Positions 28,202-36,667 of a stretch of 64,000 bases of DNA are shown here, in pieces. The stretch covers positions 62,001 through 126,000 of the forward strand of contig FCOD02000014.1 in assembly GCA_001544655.2 (NCBI GenBank). The letters are read 5' to 3'. The notes below the pieces were generated by a model that was not told the DNA's origin, made no database searches, and saw only the letters and a program-made list of their open reading frames with translations. Numbering within the stretch: position 1 is the first letter of the stretch; the number at the start of each line of letters is the position of its first letter. This DNA is from Caballeronia turbans. GTDB taxonomy: Bacteria; Pseudomonadota; Gammaproteobacteria; Burkholderiales; Burkholderiaceae. Position numbers and translations under genes: made by a program.

Positions 28202-28205
28202 GTGA
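26829..28205 (+). CDS. iscB: IscB RNA-guided DNA nuclease
   Basis: A 458-residue protein of normal IscB length, starting at TTG 26829 directly after the RNA. Domain order is PLMP (ALMPCSEKRA, residues 12-21), RuvC-I (KFDPGSKTTGLA, Asp60), and an Arg-rich bridge helix (~110-130, ending YRAPRFSNR). RuvC-II follows (SSELVRID, Glu168), then HNH (CSYC 209-212, VDHIV with His223, SNLTL Asn237, CEPC 242-245). RuvC-III is THALDAACVG, with His321 and Asp324. The C-terminal TAM-interacting region includes GFPRGGYLTRAKRVHGFQTGD and GRVAMRATGYFNI. All catalytic and zinc-binding residues expected for the family are present, so it should be active. The stop codon lies in flanking DNA, and the gene overlaps the convergent acyltransferase by 13 bases. 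Confidence 0.92.
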   Translation: MAVFVLDRNGRALMPCSEKRARLLLARDRARVHRVVTFVIRLTHRNANCSKFQPLRLKFDPGSKTTGLAHVRDIVTPSKESVELIRGAAVLNLFELAQRGRQISEALTARRAMRCRRRGKLRYRAPRFSNRTRSMGWLAPSLQHRVDTTKAWVHRIMRWAPISAFSSELVRIDTHLLENPKVTGVGYQRGTLAGYEIREYLLENWGRRCSYCDASGAPLQVDHIVARARGGTDRVSNLTLACEPCNRAKGALSAEAFLAKRPTRLAKILSQAKRPLKDAAAVNATRGALTNALDTIGLLLELASGGRTKFNRLAVGVPKTHALDAACVGAVSVVTNWIRPILSISCTGRGSYQRTGLDRCGFPRGGYLTRAKRVHGFQTGDLVRADVPFGKKAGTYVGRVAMRATGYFNIQRAGKVVQGVAHRHCRLVQRGDGYAYSRISPAHAGARRRGEGPSPYPL

Positions 28206-29023
28206 ACTTGAAGCCCTTGGTCTCCGGCGCAAGTGGTTCGAAGCTCAGCGGCGCGATCACTAAGGGCGACATCGGTCACAATAGCCGACGCGCCACACAT
28301 GCGATCCAGCGCAGCCTGCACCGCCGCCTGCGCCTCGCTCGCCAGCAGCCGCCGGTCCGCGCCCGGTGCGAGCGGATCGCATACGTACAGATGCGCGGTG
28401 ATCGCCCCCGCGCGCAATAGCGCGTTCAGCGAATCGTTGAGCGACATATCGCCGATATACGCGGGCGCAGTCGATTGCCGTCCTCGCGCGTCCTCGTACA
28501 TCAGGCAGATCGGCTGAACCGGACACGATGCCGACACCGCCGCCTGAAACATGTTCGCGTGAAACGGCAGCAGCGACTGGCCATCGGTCGTCGTGCCTTC
28601 CGGGAACACGCACATCATTTCGCCCGCGAGCAGCCGGTTGGCGAGCTCGTGCATGATGCGCTTCGCGTCGCTGCGCTTCTCGCGCTGCACGAACACCGTG
28701 CCCAGTTGATGCGCGAGCCAGCCGACCACCGGCCACTTGCGGATCTCCGCCTTCGAGACGAACGGCGTCGGACGCCACGCGTTGATCACATAGATGTCGA
28801 TCCACGAAACGTGATTGCCGACGACGAGCACGCCCGCATCGAGCCGCGCCTCGTCGTTATGCACGACGAGCTTCATCCCGGAAAGACGCAACATTTCCAG
28901 CGACCACACGCGATTCATCTCGGCGCGCTCGCTCGCGGACGCGCGTGGAAAGCGCCTCGCGACGATCCACATGCCGTACAGCAAGTGGACGGCGAGCCGC
29001 AGCTTGCGCAACGCGCAGCGCAT
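28193..29023 (-). CDS. Lysophospholipid acyltransferase (PlsC-like)
   Basis: A 276-residue membrane-associated acyltransferase that would acylate lysophosphatidic acid or a related lipid. It starts at ATG 29023, two bases after the pyrC-like stop. VVGNHVSWIDIYVINA near residue 67 is the family's HX4D motif in its NHVSWID form, and FPEGTTTDGQSLLPF (~140-154) is the substrate-binding FPEG block. An N-terminal hydrophobic helix (LAVHLLYGMWIVA) anchors it. The stop codon and last two residues (Lys-Gly) lie within the IscB element, so the native C-terminus was replaced on insertion. Lipid specificity is not determinable. Confidence 0.85.
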   Translation of the reverse strand: MRCALRKLRLAVHLLYGMWIVARRFPRASASERAEMNRVWSLEMLRLSGMKLVVHNDEARLDAGVLVVGNHVSWIDIYVINAWRPTPFVSKAEIRKWPVVGWLAHQLGTVFVQREKRSDAKRIMHELANRLLAGEMMCVFPEGTTTDGQSLLPFHANMFQAAVSASCPVQPICLMYEDARGRQSTAPAYIGDMSLNDSLNALLRAGAITAHLYVCDPLAPGADRRLLASEAQAAVQAALDRMCGASAIVTDVALSDRAAELRTTCAGDQGLQVHKG

Positions 29024-29025
29024 GA

Positions 29026-30303
29026 TCAGCGGCACTCGTACGCCACGTGACCGCCGACGATCGTCGCACGCACGCGCGCCGGCAGTTCGTAGCCGAGGAA
29101 CGGCGTGTTGCGGCCCTGGCTCTTCAGTTTCTTCGGATCGACGCGCCATTCGCCCGCCGCGTCGAACACGCAGAGATCGGCAAGCGCGCCGGTCGTGATG
29201 CGGCCCGCGGGCAGCTTGAGCACGTCGGCGGGCGCGGACGAAATGCGCGCGAGCGCCTTCGCGAGCGGCACGTCGGCTTCGCGCGCCCACTTCACCGTCA
29301 GCGACAGCAGCAGTTCGAGACCAGTCGCGCCGGGCGTCGCTTCGGCGAAGGGCAAGAGCTTTTCGTCGTCGTCGAGCGGCGTGTGATCGGAGCAGATCGC
29401 GTCGATGGTGCCATCGGCGAGACCGGCGCGGATCGCATCGCGGTCGCGCTGCGAGCGCAGCGGCGGATCGAGACGGAACTGCGCATCGAAGTAGCCGATG
29501 TCGATATCGGTCAGATGGACATGATTGATCGTCACGTCGCAGGTCACAGCGAGCCCTTCGGCCTTCGCCGCGCGCACGAGCTCGACGCCCGCCGCCGACG
29601 ACAGATGCGACAGATGCACGCGCGCGCCCGTCACGCGCATCAATTCGAAGATGGTATGCAGCGCGATGGTTTCCGCCGCCACCGGCACGCCCGACAAGCC
29701 GAGCCGCGATGCGACCGCGCCGCTCGCAGCCACCCCGCCCTTCGACATGTACGCGTCCTGCGGACGCAGCCACACGGTGTAGCCGTAAGTGGTCGCGTAC
29801 TGCAGCGCGCGCTGCAAAGTGCGCGTATCCGCGATCGGGTTATCGGCCTGCGAGAAACCGATGCAGCCCGCTTCGGTCAGCTCGACCATTTCGGTGATGG
29901 TTTCGCCCTTCAACCCGACGGTCAGCGCGCCGAGCGGATACACATGCGCGAGGTGCAGCTTCTGCGCGCGGAACTTGAGCATCTCGACGAGGCCCGGCTC
30001 GTCGAGCGTCGGATCGGTGTCGGGCGGGCACACGAGGCTCGTCACGCCACCTGCCATCGCGGCGGCCATTTCGGATTCGAGCGTCGCCTTGTGCTCGAAG
30101 CCCGGCTCGCGCAAACGCGCGGACAAGTCGACGAAACCCGGCGCGATGTAAAGCCCCGACGCGTCGATCACCTTCGCCGCGTTGAAATCGGCGGGCGCTT
30201 GGCCGATGCCGACGATCCGCCCCGCCGCGATGAATACGTCCTTGCGCGCTTCCGTGCCCGCAGCCGGGTCGATGATCGTGCCGTTTTGAATCTGGATCTT
30301 CAT
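29026..30303 (-). CDS. Dihydroorotase-like protein lacking metal ligands (PyrC' type)
   Basis: A 425-residue amidohydrolase-fold protein next to pyrB. Active dihydroorotases have GFVDxHxHLREPG; here the sequence is GFVDLSARLREPG, so both His of HxH are gone. Other metal sites are also altered: CDVTINHVHLTD instead of a TPHHL-type motif, and ICSDHTPLD instead of TDHAPH. This matches the non-catalytic PyrC' proteins that pair with PyrB in Pseudomonas-type aspartate transcarbamoylase. The likely role is structural support of ATCase, and a true dihydroorotase must be encoded elsewhere. It starts 10 bases after the pyrB stop. Confidence 0.88.
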   Translation of the reverse strand: MKIQIQNGTIIDPAAGTEARKDVFIAAGRIVGIGQAPADFNAAKVIDASGLYIAPGFVDLSARLREPGFEHKATLESEMAAAMAGGVTSLVCPPDTDPTLDEPGLVEMLKFRAQKLHLAHVYPLGALTVGLKGETITEMVELTEAGCIGFSQADNPIADTRTLQRALQYATTYGYTVWLRPQDAYMSKGGVAASGAVASRLGLSGVPVAAETIALHTIFELMRVTGARVHLSHLSSAAGVELVRAAKAEGLAVTCDVTINHVHLTDIDIGYFDAQFRLDPPLRSQRDRDAIRAGLADGTIDAICSDHTPLDDDEKLLPFAEATPGATGLELLLSLTVKWAREADVPLAKALARISSAPADVLKLPAGRITTGALADLCVFDAAGEWRVDPKKLKSQGRNTPFLGYELPARVRATIVGGHVAYECR

Positions 30304-30313
30304 GTCGTCTTCT

Positions 30314-31339
30314 TCAGTCGCTGTTGCCGGCCACGATGCCCATCACCGCCATGCGCACGGCGATGCCGAAGGTCACCTGATTCAGGATCACCGACTGCGG
30401 GCCGTCGGCCACCTGCGAGTCGATTTCCACGCCGCGGTTCATCGGGCCCGGATGCATGACGATCGCATCGGGCGCGGCGAGCGCGAGACGCTCGAGCGTG
30501 AGTCCCCAACTCTTGAAATACTCCTGTGCGGAAGGAAGGAGCGCGCCGCTCATGCGCTCGTTCTGCAAGCGCAGCATGATGATCACGTCGACGCCCTTCA
30601 GACCTTCGTCGAGATTGTGGTAGACGTGCACGCCCATCTGGTCGAGGTTGCTCGGCAAGAGCGTGCGCGGTCCGATTGCGCGCACTTCCGGCACCCCGAG
30701 CGTGGTCAGCGCGTGAATGTCCGAGCGCGCGACGCGCGAATGCAGAATGTCGCCGACGATCGCCACGCGCAGCTTCGTGAAGTCGCGCTTGTAATGGCGG
30801 ATCGTGTACATGTCGAGCAGGCCTTGGGTCGGATGCGCGTGGCGGCCATCGCCTGCATTGATCACGTGCACATGCGGCGCGCAATGCTCGGCGATCAGAT
30901 ACGGCGCGCCGCTCGACGCGTGACGCACGACGAACATGTCCGCGTGCATCGCGGAGAGATTGTTGATCGTGTCGAGCAGCGATTCGCCCTTGCTCGTCGA
31001 CGACGCGTTGATGTTCAGATTCAGCACATCCGCCGACAAGCGCTTGGCCGCGATTTCGAACGTGGTGCGCGTGCGCGTCGAGTTCTCGAAGAAGAGATTG
31101 AACACCGACTTGCCGCGCAAAAGCGGCACCTTCTTCACCTCGCGGTCGGTCACGCTCACGAACTGCTCGGCGGTGTCGAGAATGTGCGTGACGATCGAGC
31201 GCGGCAGCCCTTCGATAGTCAGCAAGTGCTTCAGCTCGCCGTTCTTCGTGAGCTGCGGGTTGCCTTTGAGAAAGCCGTACCGGAATTTATCCGATGCGGG
31301 CGCGCCCGGAACGGCAGCGCCCTGGATGGCGGTGTTCAT
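30314..31339 (-). CDS. pyrB: Aspartate carbamoyltransferase catalytic subunit
   Basis: A 341-residue enzyme that joins carbamoyl phosphate and aspartate in pyrimidine synthesis. The carbamoyl-phosphate site [27 protein letters not shown] (HPTQ), [12 protein letters not shown] and [13 protein letters not shown] are all present. The N-terminus is about 30 residues longer than the E. coli chain, as in PyrB proteins that pair with a PyrC' subunit. No pyrI regulatory subunit is seen, which agrees with the PyrB-PyrC' architecture. It lies between pyrR and the pyrC-like gene, all on the minus strand. Confidence 0.94.
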   Translation of the reverse strand: MNTAIQGAAVPGAPASDKFRYGFLKGNPQLTKNGELKHLLTIEGLPRSIVTHILDTAEQFVSVTDREVKKVPLLRGKSVFNLFFENSTRTRTTFEIAAKRLSADVLNLNINASSTSKGESLLDTINNLSAMHADMFVVRHASSGAPYLIAEHCAPHVHVINAGDGRHAHPTQGLLDMYTIRHYKRDFTKLRVAIVGDILHSRVARSDIHALTTLGVPEVRAIGPRTLLPSNLDQMGVHVYHNLDEGLKGVDVIIMLRLQNERMSGALLPSAQEYFKSWGLTLERLALAAPDAIVMHPGPMNRGVEIDSQVADGPQSVILNQVTFGIAVRMAVMGIVAGNSD

Positions 31340-31401
31340 GATATTCCCGGATGTTTCTTTGGAAAGAAGCGTAAAGACGTAAAGCAGCCGCCATGTGCGC
31401 G

Positions 31402-31917
31402 TCAGTGCGCGCGCGGTTCGGTCGTGAACGCAAGTGTGTTGTCGTCACGGCGCGCGAGCACGAGATCCTCGTTCGCGGACACTTCGACCGTGCCGCCGGT
31501 AAAGCGCGCCGCGATCGGCATTTCGCGCCCGCCGCGGTCGGCGAGCACCGCAAGGTCGATCGACGCCGGGCGGCCGTAGTCGTACAGCTCGTTGATCGCG
31601 GCGCGCACGGTGCGGCCCGTCGACAGCACATCGTCGATCAGGATGATGCGACGGCCGTTCACGTCGAAAGGCAGCTCGGTCGGACGCGCCTGGCTGTGCA
31701 GGCCCTTTTTCGCGTAGTCGTCGCGATGCAGCGCGACATTCACCACGCCGAAGTGCGGCGCGTCCAGGTCCTTCGCGAGCCGCTCGGCGAGCCACACGCC
31801 GCCGCTGTAGATGCCGGCGAGCACGGGGCCATCGGGTGCGGCAAGCGATTGTCCGAACGCGGCGCGAATCTGGTCGACGAGCGCACGGTAGAGCGTCTCG
31901 GCGTCAATGGAACTCAT
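31402..31917 (-). CDS. pyrR: PyrR, pyrimidine regulator / uracil phosphoribosyltransferase family
   Basis: The start at ATG 31917 ([14 protein letters not shown]) is preferred; a TTG four codons upstream is possible. The 171-residue type I phosphoribosyltransferase carries the PRPP loop [16 protein letters not shown] and the [13 protein letters not shown] region typical of PyrR. It can act as uracil phosphoribosyltransferase and, in Firmicutes, as an RNA-binding attenuator of pyr genes. A regulatory role here is suggested only by its place just upstream of pyrB, 62 bases away. It overlaps ruvX by 14 bases. Confidence 0.9.
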   Translation of the reverse strand: MSSIDAETLYRALVDQIRAAFGQSLAAPDGPVLAGIYSGGVWLAERLAKDLDAPHFGVVNVALHRDDYAKKGLHSQARPTELPFDVNGRRIILIDDVLSTGRTVRAAINELYDYGRPASIDLAVLADRGGREMPIAARFTGGTVEVSANEDLVLARRDDNTLAFTTEPRAH

Positions 31918-32350
31918 GATCGTCGGCAAGTCCGTCGAGGTATTGTTGAAGGATGACGCGGGCGGCTTCGGCGTCGATCTCGTCGAAGCGGCCGCGTGTG
32001 TTGGTCCGCACGCCGCGTTCGCGCAGATCGGCTTTGGCGTCGACGGACGAGTAGCGCTCGTCCACCCATTGCACGGGCACGTTGAAACGGCCGTTCACCT
32101 GATTGCCGAAGCGCTTTGCGAGCGCGCTCATTGCATGAGGCGTGCCGTCGGGATGCATCGGCATGCCGACCACGACAGCGTCGGGCTTCCACTCGTCGAG
32201 CAGTTTGCGCACTTCGACGAAGCGATATTCGCGATCGCGATTTTCCAGCGTAAGGAGCGCACGCGCGCTTTTCGTGAGCGTGTTGCCGACGGCCACACCG
32301 ATACGCTTCTCGCCGTAATCGAATGCCAGCAGCGTGGCTTCGCGGCTCAT
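31904..32350 (-). CDS. ruvX: Holliday junction resolvase-like protein YqgF/RuvX
   Basis: The 148-residue product starts at ATG 32350 ([18 protein letters not shown]), overlapping yqgE by ATGA. It has the RNase H-like fold of the family: [13 protein letters not shown] with the first catalytic Asp, [22 protein letters not shown], and the acidic [14 protein letters not shown] end. The family is linked to 16S rRNA 5'-end maturation, with RNase activity. The yqgE-ruvX-pyrR-pyrB order is conserved in beta-proteobacteria. Confidence 0.92.
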   Translation of the reverse strand: MSREATLLAFDYGEKRIGVAVGNTLTKSARALLTLENRDREYRFVEVRKLLDEWKPDAVVVGMPMHPDGTPHAMSALAKRFGNQVNGRFNVPVQWVDERYSSVDAKADLRERGVRTNTRGRFDEIDAEAARVILQQYLDGLADDHEFH

Positions 32351-32925
32351 GCGTGCCCTGCTTCGCCGGACAACATCGAGCGCGACACGCCGAGCAGCGA
32401 GAGCGCTGCTTCGAGGCGATCTTCGGCGGGCACGTCGAAGATGATGCGCGGATCGGCTTCCACCGTGAGCCAGCCGTTCTTCGAGATTTCCTCTTCGAGC
32501 TGCCCCGCGCCCCAGCCGGCGTGACCGAGGGTGAGCAGGAAGCGCTCGGGACCCTTGCCGCTCGCGACTGCTTCGAGCACGTCTTTCGACGTGGTCATGG
32601 AGAGGCCGCCGGGCACGCTCATCGACGAACTGTACGGCTCGCCCTCGCCCGCTTCGTGCAGCACGAAGCCGCGCTCGGTCTGCACGGGACCGCCGAAATA
32701 CACGGGCAAATGGACGAGCGGCTCGATCTCGAGCTTCAGATCGATGCGATTGAAGAGCGACTGGAGATCGATATCGGTCGGCCGATTGATGACGAGGCCG
32801 AGCGCGCCCTTCTCCGTGTGATCGCAAAGGTAGACCACCGTTCCTGAGAATGTCGGATCCGCCATGTTCGGCATGGCGATCAGGAACTGATTCGTCAAAT
32901 TGATGCGATCGGAAGTCTTGGACAT
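32347..32925 (-). CDS. YqgE/AlgH family protein
   Basis: A 192-residue protein of the UPF0301 (YqgE/AlgH) family: [27 protein letters not shown] near the N-terminus, [10 protein letters not shown], and [16 protein letters not shown]. The biochemical function of the family is not settled; AlgH of Pseudomonas was first named for an effect on alginate. It is the first gene of the yqgE-ruvX-pyrR-pyrB-pyrC'-acyltransferase run. Only 30 bases separate its start from the divergent photolyase start. Confidence 0.9.
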   Translation of the reverse strand: MSKTSDRINLTNQFLIAMPNMADPTFSGTVVYLCDHTEKGALGLVINRPTDIDLQSLFNRIDLKLEIEPLVHLPVYFGGPVQTERGFVLHEAGEGEPYSSSMSVPGGLSMTTSKDVLEAVASGKGPERFLLTLGHAGWGAGQLEEEISKNGWLTVEADPRIIFDVPAEDRLEAALSLLGVSRSMLSGEAGHA

Positions 32926-32955
32926 AATTCAGAATTTTAACAAAGGCGCTGCGAG

Positions 32956-34446
32956 ATGGCCGGCTTTGATGTGGGTCTGGTCTGGTTTCGGCGGGACCTT
33001 CGCGCGGCAGACAATGCTGCACTCTATCATGCGCTTACAAGGTGCCGCCGCGTGCTGTGCGCCTTCATTTTCGATCGCGATATTCTCTCGCCGCTCGATA
33101 GAAATGACCGGCGCGTACCGTTCATCCATGCAAGCGTCGTCGAGCTGGATCGCACGCTGCGCGAGGCTGGTGGCGCGTTGATCGTGCGGCACGGTCATCC
33201 GGTTCACGATATTCCTGCACTCGCGCGCGAATGCGGCGTCGATGCGGTCTTCGCCAACCGAGACTACGAGCCGTCCGCGAAGGCGCGCGACGAGGCTGTC
33301 GCGCAGAAACTCGCGAGTCAGGGCATCGCTTTTTTCACGTTCAGGGATCAGGCCGTCTTCGATCACGACGACGTGATGACAGGCGCGGGCAAGCCCTACA
33401 CCGTCTTTACGCCGTATAAGCGCAAATGGCTCGCCACGCTCACGCCGGACGCGCTGAAGCCGTATGCGTCGGAGGATCATCTGAGCGCACTCGTGCAACC
33501 GCCGGCTGGCGTGACATGCGCGGCTCCATCGCTCGCCGCGCTCGGCTTTCCGGATGCGCACCGCCCCGCGTTTCCCGCGGGCACGAGCGGCGCTTACGAA
33601 CTTTTCGACGATTTCCGGGACCGCATGACCGACTACGGCCGCACGCGTGATTTCCCCGCGCTGAAGGGCCCGAGCTATCTCGGCGTGCATCTGCGGCACG
33701 GCACGGTGTCGATCCGCGCGCTCGCCCGCAGCGCGCACGACGCGCAGCGCCACGGCGACAAGGGCGCGGAAACCTGGCTCGGCGAGCTGATCTGGCGGGA
33801 GTTCTATTTCTCCGTGCTGCACCATTTTCCGCACGTCGGTGTGCCGGGCGATCATCGCGCGTTCAAGCCGGAATACGACCGCATACTCTGGGAAACCGGC
33901 GATACCGCCGACGCCAGTTTCGCCGCGTGGTGCGCGGGTGAGACCGGCTACCCGCTCGTGGATGCGGCGATGCGGCAGATCAACATTTCCGGCTACATGC
34001 ACAACCGGCTGCGCATGGTGGTCGCGAGTTTCCTGACGAAGGATCTCGGCATCGACTGGCGGCGCGGCGAGGCGTATTTCGAAGCGCACCTGAACGACTT
34101 CGAGCTCTCGAACAATAACGGTGGCTGGCAATGGGCCGCATCCAGTGGATGCGACGCGCAGCCGTACTTCCGGATCTTCAATCCGGTCACGCAATCGCGG
34201 AAATTCGACTCGACGGGCAAGTTCATCCGGCATTACGTGCCGGAACTCGCGGGCCTGCCGGATCGCGATATTCACGCGCCGTGGCTTGCGAAACCGGACG
34301 CGCTGAAGGCTGCGAAACTCTCGCTCGGGGCGGATTATCCGCAACCGATCGTCGATCACGATGCCGCGAGAAAACGCACGCTCGCGCGCTACGACGTCGT
34401 GCGCGGACCGGGCGCAAAGCGCGACGCGCCGCCCGAGGACGATTAA
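32956..34446 (+). CDS. phrB: Deoxyribodipyrimidine photolyase (class I)
   Basis: A 496-residue cryptochrome/photolyase that uses blue light and FADH- to split cyclobutane pyrimidine dimers. The N-terminal Rossmann domain starts [14 protein letters not shown]. The C-terminal FAD domain has [59 protein letters not shown] and [10 protein letters not shown], as in CPD photolyases. It starts 30 bases from divergent yqgE and ends overlapping the convergent 34443 gene by 4 bases. Confidence 0.93.
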   Translation: MAGFDVGLVWFRRDLRAADNAALYHALTRCRRVLCAFIFDRDILSPLDRNDRRVPFIHASVVELDRTLREAGGALIVRHGHPVHDIPALARECGVDAVFANRDYEPSAKARDEAVAQKLASQGIAFFTFRDQAVFDHDDVMTGAGKPYTVFTPYKRKWLATLTPDALKPYASEDHLSALVQPPAGVTCAAPSLAALGFPDAHRPAFPAGTSGAYELFDDFRDRMTDYGRTRDFPALKGPSYLGVHLRHGTVSIRALARSAHDAQRHGDKGAETWLGELIWREFYFSVLHHFPHVGVPGDHRAFKPEYDRILWETGDTADASFAAWCAGETGYPLVDAAMRQINISGYMHNRLRMVVASFLTKDLGIDWRRGEAYFEAHLNDFELSNNNGGWQWAASSGCDAQPYFRIFNPVTQSRKFDSTGKFIRHYVPELAGLPDRDIHAPWLAKPDALKAAKLSLGADYPQPIVDHDAARKRTLARYDVVRGPGAKRDAPPEDD

Positions 34447-35837
34447 CGCGCGATCAGCGCCGGCTTCTCGATCATCGCGGTGAGCGCGACGATCGAGCCG
34501 CGGCCTTCGGAGGGCGCAATGCCGGCGGCCGCCTGATGCAGCATCGAGCGCAGCATTTGCGCGGCGCGCTCGGGCACGGTCGCATCGATGCCGCGCGTCG
34601 CGCCCTCGGCGCCATCGGCGTGGGTTTCTCCATGATGTGCGACGCGCCGCCACGCCAGACCGAGTGTGTCCGCCAGCAGCGCGACATGACCGAGGCCCAG
34701 CGCGCAGGCCGCCGCACCCAGCCGATGCGACGCATCGGCCGCGGAGAGCGCCGCGGCTTCGTCCACGGTGCCGGTCTCGCTCGCCTGCGCGCCGCGCTCG
34801 ACGAGCGCATCGATCGATGTCTCCGCACTCTGCAGGAAGTCTTCGTAGGCGGCCGCGTTGACGCGCAGCACGCCGAGATCGCGGGTTGCGGCGTCCCGCG
34901 TGGCTTCCTCGCTCGCCTGCGCGGCGCTCGCTTCCCACGCCGCCTCCGATGCCGGCGTCGCCGCGACGTGCCACGCCACGGTCAGACCGTAGTCGCGCAG
35001 CACGTCGACGTGCCCGGCGTCTTCGGGCGCCGCGCCGTACAGCGCGAAATCGCGCCACAGAAGCGCGAGCGTCGCTCGCACCAGCGAACGGGGCGCGTAC
35101 GACAGCGCATGCGCCTGGTCCGCCAGCACGAGGTTGAAGCGCGCGTAGAGACGCTTCGCGTCGGCGATATGGTCGAGCTCACCGCCCGTGCGTTCGGCGC
35201 GCTCGCGCAACGCACGGACCGTCGAGGACGCGAGCCGCCAGAAATCGTAGGGATCGGAACCGCGCAATTCGTCGAGACAGGCATCGAGGCGCGCGTAGGC
35301 ATCGGCGGATTCTCCAGCCGGTGCGCGCAGGAGCTTGAGCAGCGTCTCCTCGTAGTGCGCCCGCACCCGCGCGAGGCGCTCGGGTGCAATGCCGCGCAGC
35401 GTCGCCGGCGCGATCGCGCGGCCCGCGAGCGCGAGGTCGTCGTAGGAAACCGGCGCGACGCGCGTGTGCGCGGCCAGCAGCGCGTGCAGGCCGCGATAGT
35501 GATCGAAAAGCACGGTCGAGCACGAAAGCTCGCGCAGATTATGGCGCTCGACCGCGCCGCGAAACACGCCGATCGCGGCGGCAATGCGCGCGTGGCTTCC
35601 CTCCGAGTCGTCGCCAAGCGGCGCGACGAGCGCGAGCGCCTCGGCGAATCGCTGCCCGGGCAGCCAGCCCGCCGAATGCAGCGCGGCAATGGCGCGCTTC
35701 AACGCGGCCCCGGTTTCGCCCTGACGCTGAAACGCGTGCAGCGCGTCGGTCAGCGCCATTTCGGCGAGGCGCACCGATCCGCCGCGCGGATTGGGCAGGG
35801 CTTCGAAAGGAACGGGCAGATCGGGACGAGATGTCAT
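34443..35837 (-). CDS. Uncharacterised helical protein, possibly Hpt/ChpA-N-like
   Basis: A 464-residue Ala/Leu-rich, all-helical cytoplasmic protein without signal or membrane helices. I do not recognise it with certainty. The segment SHRLGAAACALGLGHVALLADTLGLAW (~residues 372-398) resembles the HxLxGxxxxLG helix of histidine phosphotransfer domains, and the overall character recalls the Hpt-rich N-termini of ChpA/PilL and FimL proteins of type IV pilus chemosensory systems. A rubredoxin gene next door is often close to pilG-pilL in related genomes, but no pil genes follow here. Function is unknown. Its end overlaps phrB. Confidence 0.55.
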   Translation of the reverse strand: MTSRPDLPVPFEALPNPRGGSVRLAEMALTDALHAFQRQGETGAALKRAIAALHSAGWLPGQRFAEALALVAPLGDDSEGSHARIAAAIGVFRGAVERHNLRELSCSTVLFDHYRGLHALLAAHTRVAPVSYDDLALAGRAIAPATLRGIAPERLARVRAHYEETLLKLLRAPAGESADAYARLDACLDELRGSDPYDFWRLASSTVRALRERAERTGGELDHIADAKRLYARFNLVLADQAHALSYAPRSLVRATLALLWRDFALYGAAPEDAGHVDVLRDYGLTVAWHVAATPASEAAWEASAAQASEEATRDAATRDLGVLRVNAAAYEDFLQSAETSIDALVERGAQASETGTVDEAAALSAADASHRLGAAACALGLGHVALLADTLGLAWRRVAHHGETHADGAEGATRGIDATVPERAAQMLRSMLHQAAAGIAPSEGRGSIVALTAMIEKPALIAR

Positions 35838-36148
35838 AACAAGCGCTCACAAGCCGGTTCGCGGGCGCGGTGATCGAACGCCGCCGTCGCACGCGGTTGA
35901 AATGCGTCATCGGTAGGCGCGCACGGTGTCGCCACGCCTGCTTCAAGCGTATGCCTTGACGAGCGGGTGCGGGGATCGAATGTGTCCGACGGATTTGTCG
36001 CACCTTTCACTTCCTTCGCCACACTCGCGCGATGCCGGAATCGCCGCAACGAAATCGCCCTACGCCTCGAAATCCGAAAAAAATCAGGTAAACCGCACGG
36101 CGGCAGCCCGCGCGCGGCACGCGTCGTCATCGTCGAACGCGGTCCGCT
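35838..36148. other. Intergenic region without recognisable gene
   Basis: Between the 34443-35837 gene and the rubredoxin terminator I see no gene. Forward open frames such as one from 35967 cross the terminator and the rubredoxin on the wrong strand. The upstream promoter of the 464-residue protein should lie here but could not be placed. Confidence 0.5.
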
Positions 36149-36186
36149 AAAAAACGCGCGCCGCATGACTCGCGTCATGCGGCGCG
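36149..36186 (-). terminator. Rho-independent terminator after rubredoxin
   Basis: On the minus strand a perfect 13-bp stem (36186-36174 pairing with 36169-36157, 4-base loop) is followed two bases later by six T residues (36154-36149). This is a textbook intrinsic terminator, 14 bases after the rubredoxin stop codon. Confidence 0.88.
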
Positions 36187-36200
36187 GCAGAACGACAAGA

Positions 36201-36371
36201 TCAGATCTGAACCATCTCGAAATCTTCCTTGCGGGCTCCGCATTCGGGACAGGTCCAGTTGATCGGAACGTCCTCCCAGCGCGTGCCCGGCGCGATGCCC
36301 TCTTCGGGCAATCCCGCCTCCTCGTCGTAGATCCAGCCGCAGATCAGGCACATCCAGCTTCTGTATTCCAT
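36201..36371 (-). CDS. rubA: Rubredoxin
   Basis: A 56-residue one-iron electron-transfer protein that is easily missed because it is short. It begins MEYRSWMCLICGWIYDEE and ends NWTCPECGARKEDFEMVQI. The four cysteines that bind iron are Cys8, Cys11, Cys41 and Cys44 in two CxxC knuckles, and the aromatic residues between them fit the family. It is followed by a strong terminator, so it is a single-gene unit or the end of one. Its redox partner is not in the window. It is divergent from thiD. Confidence 0.95.
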   Translation of the reverse strand: MEYRSWMCLICGWIYDEEAGLPEEGIAPGTRWEDVPINWTCPECGARKEDFEMVQI

Positions 36372-36667
36372 ACTTATGCCGCGTCGATTGGTCGGTTGAA
36401 ATTAGGACATGATGGTACCGTGTTGCCGTGTCGATGCCTAGCAAGCGGCCCGCCCGCTGTGCGCGCATCGTGACATCGGTCGAAACGGGCGCCGCGCAGG
36501 CTGCGCCACCCCGAGCCCCGCGCGCCGGAAAAAAGTGCGCAAAGAGAACAGCCGGACGGCATTAGGCCGCATAATCAGACATGACCGAGCGGGCATTCGC
36601 TCACGCGCCCGAGGCGCGGACGAGTTCGCTTAAAGCCGATCGTCCATTCAAGCAATCCAATACCATA

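Noticed and set aside
28193-29773. Long 526-codon minus-strand frame spanning acyltransferase and pyrC-like gene
   Set aside because: The first 250 codons are an Arg-rich shadow of the pyrC-like gene; the real start is ATG 29023.
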